A DNA stretch of 47,167 bases from Ignavibacteria bacterium. Its GTDB lineage: Bacteria; Bacteroidota; Ignavibacteria; Ignavibacteriales; SURF-24. The translations under genes and the position numbers were made by a program. The notes below the pieces were generated by a model. It had not been told where the DNA came from. It ran no database searches and was given only the letters and a program-made list of their open reading frames with translations. Numbering within the stretch: position 1 is the first letter of the stretch; each line of letters begins with the position of its first letter. Shown here piece by piece: positions 43,148 through 47,167 of the stretch. The stretch covers positions 1 through 47,167 of the forward strand of contig JAAXKN010000034.1 in the NCBI GenBank assembly GCA_025612375.1, given 5' to 3'.

Positions 43148-44008
43148 ATGAAAATCAATCATATTCTTGGCGCACATACATCAATTGCCGGCGGAGTAGA
43201 TAAAGCCGTTGACCTGGCCGGAAAACTCAATTTCCAGACAATGCAGATCTTCACCAAAAACGGCAACCGCTGGGCCGACGGACGAATCAATGAACAAACA
43301 ATTGAAAATTATAAAAATAAACTAAGTAAAACAAAAATATCCCCCGTCGTTGCTCATGATTCGTACCTCATTAACCTTTCGGCAAATAATGAGGAGCTGT
43401 TAAATAAGTCAATTGATGCTTTTGCAGATGAGCTTCAGCGCTGTGAAGCACTGGGAATTCCGTATCTCAACTTCCACCCGGGGGCTCATACGGGCCGTGG
43501 AGTTAAAGACGGCATAAAAACAATAATTGAATCCCTGAACATCGCACACCAAAGGACTAAGGATTTTAATGTAAAAAGCATGCTTGAACTTACCGCAGGA
43601 CAAGGGACGACACTTGGGAGCCGTTTTGAAGAGATAAGAGAAATCATAGACGGCGTTGAGGATAAAGAAAGGATGAGCGTCTGCATCGATACGGCGCATA
43701 TTTTTGCCGCCGGATACGACCTGAGAAGTGAAGAAGCATATGAAAAGACCATGAATGAGTTTGATGCAATCATCGGCCTTGACCTCTTAAACTGCATACA
43801 CATGAATGACTCAAAGAAAGAACTTGGAAGCCGTGTCGACCGCCATGCTCATATAGGGGAAGGTTTCATCGGGCTAGAAGGCTTCAGCAACATAATGAAC
43901 GACAAACGTCTTGAGAACGTGCCTAAAATCCTTGAAACCCCCAAGGATTCAAAAGAGCAGCTTGAAGACCTGAAAAATATAGCCACTCTCCTCAGCCTCT
44001 GCAAGTAA
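43148..44008 (+). CDS. nfo: Endonuclease IV (AP endonuclease)
   Basis: A 286-residue TIM-barrel AP endonuclease. Zinc-binding motifs: GAHTSIAGG near the N-terminus, NFHPGAHTGRG, MLELTAGQGTTLGSRFEEI (Glu), CIDTAHIFAAGYD, HMNDSKKELGSRVDRHAHIG. It cleaves next to abasic sites in base excision repair and can remove damaged 3' ends. It is the only plus-strand gene in the last 8 kb, flanked by anmK (divergent) and the DUF1460 gene (convergent). Start ATG at 43148 without a strong ribosome site. Confidence 0.97.
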   Translation: MKINHILGAHTSIAGGVDKAVDLAGKLNFQTMQIFTKNGNRWADGRINEQTIENYKNKLSKTKISPVVAHDSYLINLSANNEELLNKSIDAFADELQRCEALGIPYLNFHPGAHTGRGVKDGIKTIIESLNIAHQRTKDFNVKSMLELTAGQGTTLGSRFEEIREIIDGVEDKERMSVCIDTAHIFAAGYDLRSEEAYEKTMNEFDAIIGLDLLNCIHMNDSKKELGSRVDRHAHIGEGFIGLEGFSNIMNDKRLENVPKILETPKDSKEQLEDLKNIATLLSLCK

Positions 44009-44023
44009 GTAGAAGACAATAAT

Positions 44024-44058
44024 GAAAAAGCCCGGCTTTAATCATTAAAACCGGGCTT
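44024..44058 (-). terminator. Terminator between nfo and the DUF1460 gene
   Basis: AAGCCCGG (44028-44035) and CCGGGCTT (44051-44058) with an inner TTTAAT/ATTAAA pair form the hairpin. On the minus strand a CTTTTTC run follows, so it best serves the minus-strand dnaB transcript; on the plus strand the U-run is poor. Confidence 0.75.
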
Positions 44059-44080
44059 CGCTTAAAAAAATAATTTTATT

Positions 44081-44938
44081 TTATGGTTCCAGAGGCTCTA
44101 AGACCATTATGCCTGTCTGCTTTTTGTTCTTCATCAGGTAGTCTGCAAGTGGTTTATCCGTAATCTGAACCTTGCTTCCGACAATCGGAGCGTGCATGAA
44201 ATGAATCCTGCCGTCGTCTGCCTTAACTGCAATTCCGACGTGAGCTATATCCATGCCGTCCAGCCCGCTTGTAATTGCAATAAGGTATCCGTTCTTAATC
44301 TTGCCTTCAACACTTTTAATTTCTTCCTTAGGAATATAGTAATACTGCCTTGAGTTGATTTTGGATTCTATGTTTTTAATGGCGTTAAAATCTTCCTCAT
44401 TCCGGCTTATCTGCGCGTATTCCTTGCGGTTCTTCGTCATAAAGTTAACTTTCTTGGCGTACGGCTTTCCGCCTATTTCCTTTGTCACGTCCTTAACAAC
44501 GCCTTTTGAATTGTTGTCAAAGATCCAGTCGGAGAAGTAGTGAAGCCTTGAAGGGTAGCCCTGGAGCTTGCCTTCGCGGTATCTTACTTTTGTAAGCTCC
44601 GCCTGATAGTCTTCAAATGAAGTCTTGCCACTTTTAATGCACCTTGAAAATACGAGCGCATTTTCAAGAAAAGTTGTGCAGTCAAGCCCGGTAAGATGAA
44701 CTACGAGCTGCTCTTTTCCTTCGGTTTCAAGTGTATGGGCTTCATAGTTGAGCCCCAGAAAGCTCTTGCCAATTTCTGCAATAACGTCGTTAACCGGCTT
44801 TTTATTTAAGTTTTTTTCAACTGCAAGAGTAAATTTCTCACTGCAGATTTCCTTGTCCTTTGGTGTATAGATTGTCTGTGCAAATGACATTGTCGTCAGT
44901 ACCAGTGTAACCATTAAAAATGTAAATGCTCTTATCAT
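44081..44938 (-). CDS. DUF1460 (amidase-like, NlpC/P60-type fold) exported protein
   Basis: A 285-residue exported protein with a signal peptide (about 1-20). The block TGLDCTTFLENALVFSRC holds the putative catalytic Cys, and HVGIAVKADDGRIHFMHAP holds the His; both are typical of DUF1460, related to NlpC/P60 cysteine peptidases and annotated as N-acetylmuramoyl-L-alanine amidase-like. It probably acts on peptidoglycan fragments in the periplasm. The start overlaps the dnaB stop by four bases (ATGA). Confidence 0.83.
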   Translation of the reverse strand: MIRAFTFLMVTLVLTTMSFAQTIYTPKDKEICSEKFTLAVEKNLNKKPVNDVIAEIGKSFLGLNYEAHTLETEGKEQLVVHLTGLDCTTFLENALVFSRCIKSGKTSFEDYQAELTKVRYREGKLQGYPSRLHYFSDWIFDNNSKGVVKDVTKEIGGKPYAKKVNFMTKNRKEYAQISRNEEDFNAIKNIESKINSRQYYYIPKEEIKSVEGKIKNGYLIAITSGLDGMDIAHVGIAVKADDGRIHFMHAPIVGSKVQITDKPLADYLMKNKKQTGIMVLEPLEP

Positions 44939-46383
44939 ATCGGGTAATCTTCCTCAGTAATAGTTGTTGTTTGATTTGCTTCTTCAATATGTCTGACCAG
45001 TTCAAGATTTTCAAACCGGGCGTAATCCTTAAAGAACTTCAGGCGCACGTCCCCGGTAGGGCCGTTTCTCTGTTTTCCTATTATGATTTCGGCAACACCC
45101 TCGAGGCTGTTTCCGTCGGCATCCTGCTTCATGCCGTAGTATTCCGGGCGGTGAATGAACATTACAACGTCTGCATCCTGTTCAATAGAACCCGATTCAC
45201 GAAGATCCGAAAGCATAGGCCTTTTATCGGTTCTGGACTCAACGGCACGGTTGAGCTGTGCAAGAGCAATTACAGGTATATTCAGCTCCTTGGCCAATGC
45301 CTTCAGGGAGCGCGATATATGTGAAATTTCCCTTTCACGGCTTTCCATCTTTGTGGATGCATTCATAAGCTGAAGGTAATCGATCATAATAAGACCCAGG
45401 TTTTTCTCGGCTTTAAGCCTTCTGCACTTGGCTCTTATCTCAAGGATTGTCTGGCTTGGTGAGTCGTCAATAAATATCGGGGCCTCGCTGAGCTTGTGTA
45501 TGTTCCGGCTGAGCTTCGGGCCTTCCTCGTTAGGTAGTTTTCCTGTTCTTACAAGGTGGGCATTAAGCCTTGCCTCCGAGCATATCATACGGATTACCAT
45601 CTGTATTGTGGCCATTTCAAGGCTGAAGATGGCAACAGGTACCTTATGGTCAACCGCAGCATTGCGCGCAAGTGAAAGCGCAAAAGCCGTTTTACCCATG
45701 GAAGGGCGGGCTGCAATGATAATAAGATCCGACTTCTGGAAGCCTCCAAGCATATCGTCCATCTGATAAAAGCCTGTCGGCACTGCAAACTGCTGATGTT
45801 TTTTCGAATGTATAAGCTCAATATACTCCATAGCCTGAATAACGGCCTTATTCATCTGCGAATAAGACTTTTTCATGTGCGCTTCTGTAATTTCAAATAT
45901 CTGGCGTTCGGCACGGTCCAGAAGGTCAAAAGCGTCCTCGGCGCCTTCATAGGCACTCTGGGCAATTTCCATGGAGGCCGAAATCAGGCCCCTTAAGATG
46001 TGCTTTTCGAGCACGATCTTGGCGTGGTATTCTATATTTGCTGCCGAAGAGATATTCTGTGAAAGCCTGCTTAAATAAACTGCCCCGCCGACATCCTCAA
46101 CCTGCCCCTTCTTCTTCAGCTCTTCGTAGAGCGTTACGGTATCAATAGGCTCATTTGCCTCAAAGAGCGACTGCATGGCCTCAAAGATCAGCCTGTGCTG
46201 CTTAATGTAAAAAGCCTCAGGCGTAAGGAGCTCAATTCCTTTTGGAACGGCCTCTTTTTCTATCATCATTGCACCCAGTACCGCCATTTCCACCTCCGGA
46301 GCCTGAGGGGGCTTTACCGATGCGCTCTGAAGCATACTGAGATTAACCTCTTCTTTTGGAGCTTCTTTCTTAAACTTACTCAT
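44935..46383 (-). CDS. dnaB: Replicative DNA helicase DnaB
   Basis: A 482-residue hexameric helicase. The N-terminal domain shows PPQAPEVEMAVLGAMMIE; the RecA-like motor has Walker A ARPSMGKTAFAL, Walker B LIMIDYLQLM, and motif H4-type block LAQLNRAVESR followed by RPMLSDLRESGSIEQDADVV. Length (about 460-480) is normal and no intein is present. It follows the UDG gene by eight bases and is translationally coupled to the DUF1460 gene downstream. Confidence 0.97.
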   Translation of the reverse strand: MSKFKKEAPKEEVNLSMLQSASVKPPQAPEVEMAVLGAMMIEKEAVPKGIELLTPEAFYIKQHRLIFEAMQSLFEANEPIDTVTLYEELKKKGQVEDVGGAVYLSRLSQNISSAANIEYHAKIVLEKHILRGLISASMEIAQSAYEGAEDAFDLLDRAERQIFEITEAHMKKSYSQMNKAVIQAMEYIELIHSKKHQQFAVPTGFYQMDDMLGGFQKSDLIIIAARPSMGKTAFALSLARNAAVDHKVPVAIFSLEMATIQMVIRMICSEARLNAHLVRTGKLPNEEGPKLSRNIHKLSEAPIFIDDSPSQTILEIRAKCRRLKAEKNLGLIMIDYLQLMNASTKMESREREISHISRSLKALAKELNIPVIALAQLNRAVESRTDKRPMLSDLRESGSIEQDADVVMFIHRPEYYGMKQDADGNSLEGVAEIIIGKQRNGPTGDVRLKFFKDYARFENLELVRHIEEANQTTTITEEDYPI

Positions 46384-46391
46384 TTACTATT

Positions 46392-47141
46392 TTACCCCGC
46401 CATCATATCGTCATATAATTTTCTGAATTGCTGTACATCCTCCCAGGCAGCTCTTTTCCACTGAGGATTTCTCAGGAGTGCTGCAGGATGGTAGGTTACC
46501 ATTACTTTTGCTTTGCCGAGTTCATAAACGTTCCCCCTCATCTTCCCCAGGGAAAGCTTCAGATTAAGCAGTCCTGAAGCAGATATAAGCCCCAGGCACA
46601 GTATCAGTTTCGGCCTAATCATTTCAATCTGCCTGTGAAGGTAAGGAATACAGACCTCCATTTCACTTGGAAGAGGATTCCGGTTTCCCGGGGGGCGGCA
46701 TTTAAGAATGTTTGTTATATAAACTTCTTCTCTTGAAAACTTTATTGCGGCAAGTATGTCTGTTAAGAGCTTGCCGGCACGCCCGACAAAGGGCTTTCCC
46801 TGCAGGTCCTCTTCAGCTCCCGGAGCCTCGCCGACTACCATAACCTTCGCCTTCGGATTGCCTGAACCAAATACGAGGTTGTTCCGGGTCTTCTCCAGGG
46901 GACATTTATGGCACTCTTCCATAAACGCCTGCAGTTCAGCTAAATTCTTAGCATGAATGAATCCCTCTTTGCTCAGTTCATTTTCCATGTTATCCTCCCG
47001 CTCGTTCTGGTATCGTGCTACATCGGCCAACAGATCCAGGTCAATCTTCTCAAACCGCCTGTTTTCAAACATAAGCGGGCCGAAGATAGCTTCCTGATCC
47101 TTTAAGGCTTCGATTAATTTCTGAATGCTTTGTTCAACCAA
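46392..47141 (-). CDS. Uracil-DNA glycosylase family 4
   Basis: A 249-residue iron-sulfur uracil-DNA glycosylase. The catalytic motif is [20 protein letters not shown], the second motif is [11 protein letters not shown], and the four 4Fe-4S Cys are in CHKC (about residue 73) and [18 protein letters not shown]. An N-terminal extension of about 70 residues precedes the Fe-S domain. The start is TTG at 47141 (stop codon five codons upstream); no ribosome site is seen, and ATG at codon 51 (MENELSKEG) is an alternative. It is the first gene before dnaB. Confidence 0.88.
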   Translation of the reverse strand: MVEQSIQKLIEALKDQEAIFGPLMFENRRFEKIDLDLLADVARYQNEREDNMENELSKEGFIHAKNLAELQAFMEECHKCPLEKTRNNLVFGSGNPKAKVMVVGEAPGAEEDLQGKPFVGRAGKLLTDILAAIKFSREEVYITNILKCRPPGNRNPLPSEMEVCIPYLHRQIEMIRPKLILCLGLISASGLLNLKLSLGKMRGNVYELGKAKVMVTYHPAALLRNPQWKRAAWEDVQQFRKLYDDMMAG

Positions 47142-47167
47142 TTTACTAAAGTTCGCTTATTTCTGAA

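Noticed and set aside
44935-46383. dnaB as a sign of a replication origin in the window
   Set aside because: No dnaA, DnaA-box cluster or AT-rich unwinding region is present; dnaB often lies far from the origin.

Overview
The window looks like a stretch of chromosome from a free-living Gram-negative bacterium of the Bacteroidota/Ignavibacteriota (FCB) group; that placement is inferred from gene content. The clues are a complete Bat (Bacteroides aerotolerance) operon, a Kdo/LPS-transport cluster, a bacillithiol deacetylase, LytTR-type signalling, and several TAnnTTTG -7 elements typical of Bacteroidetes-type promoters. Shine-Dalgarno sites (AGGAGG, GGAGG) are also used at many genes, which fits Ignavibacteria better than classical Bacteroidetes. 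I see no rRNA, tRNA, CRISPR array, prophage or insertion sequence. Base composition looks even, so this reads as core genome with a few accessory spots.

Layout. (1) 0.1-8.7 kb, plus strand: rmuC, an orphan PAS-GAF histidine kinase, a three-gene signalling operon (LiaF-like membrane protein, LytS-type kinase, LytTR regulator), a tiny helix-turn-helix gene ending in a 15-bp tandem repeat, and a CoA-acylating aldehyde dehydrogenase with an amphipathic tail. (2) 8.8-34.3 kb, minus strand, about 25 kb with every gene co-oriented. In transcription order it holds bshB1; an NAD-dependent reductase and a DUF302 gene; an RlmI-type rRNA methyltransferase and a lipoprotein; the Bat operon (MoxR, DUF58, a short BatD-like protein, BatA, BatB, BatC, BatD, BatE); a secreted YHS protein; an M48 protease, gatC, kdsB, a PLP deaminase, a HIT protein and a B12-binding mutase subunit; an HGSNAT-like membrane protein and ruvB; and the tightly overlapping kdsA-kdsC-unknown-kdsD-lptC-lptA-lptB cluster. 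(3) 34.5-39.3 kb, plus strand: an NfnAB-type NAD(P)H:ferredoxin oxidoreductase pair, an SGNH hydrolase and gatB. (4) 39.3-47.2 kb, mostly minus strand: a beta-barrel protein, Fe-superoxide dismutase, a RmlD-like reductase overlapping anmK, a DUF1460 protein overlapping dnaB, and a family 4 uracil-DNA glycosylase; nfo (endonuclease IV) is the only plus-strand gene there.

How the genes work together. The Kdo/Lpt cluster joins synthesis of the inner-core LPS sugar (KdsD, KdsA, KdsC, and KdsB nearby) to the machinery that exports LPS (LptB, LptA, LptC). The Bat genes probably form an envelope complex of von Willebrand and TPR proteins driven by a MoxR ATPase. SodA, bacillithiol synthesis and the Nfn pair belong to redox and oxidative-stress handling. 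RuvB, DnaB, Nfo, UDG and RmuC belong to DNA replication and repair.

I did not find a clearly new multi-gene system. The best leads are the unrecognised gene locked by overlap into the Kdo operon beside a KdsC-like protein whose second catalytic Asp is His; the helix-turn-helix gene with its four 15-bp direct repeats; the encapsulation-peptide-like tail on the aldehyde dehydrogenase; and the LiaF-LytS-LytR unit with a palindrome and Bacteroidetes-type promoter upstream.
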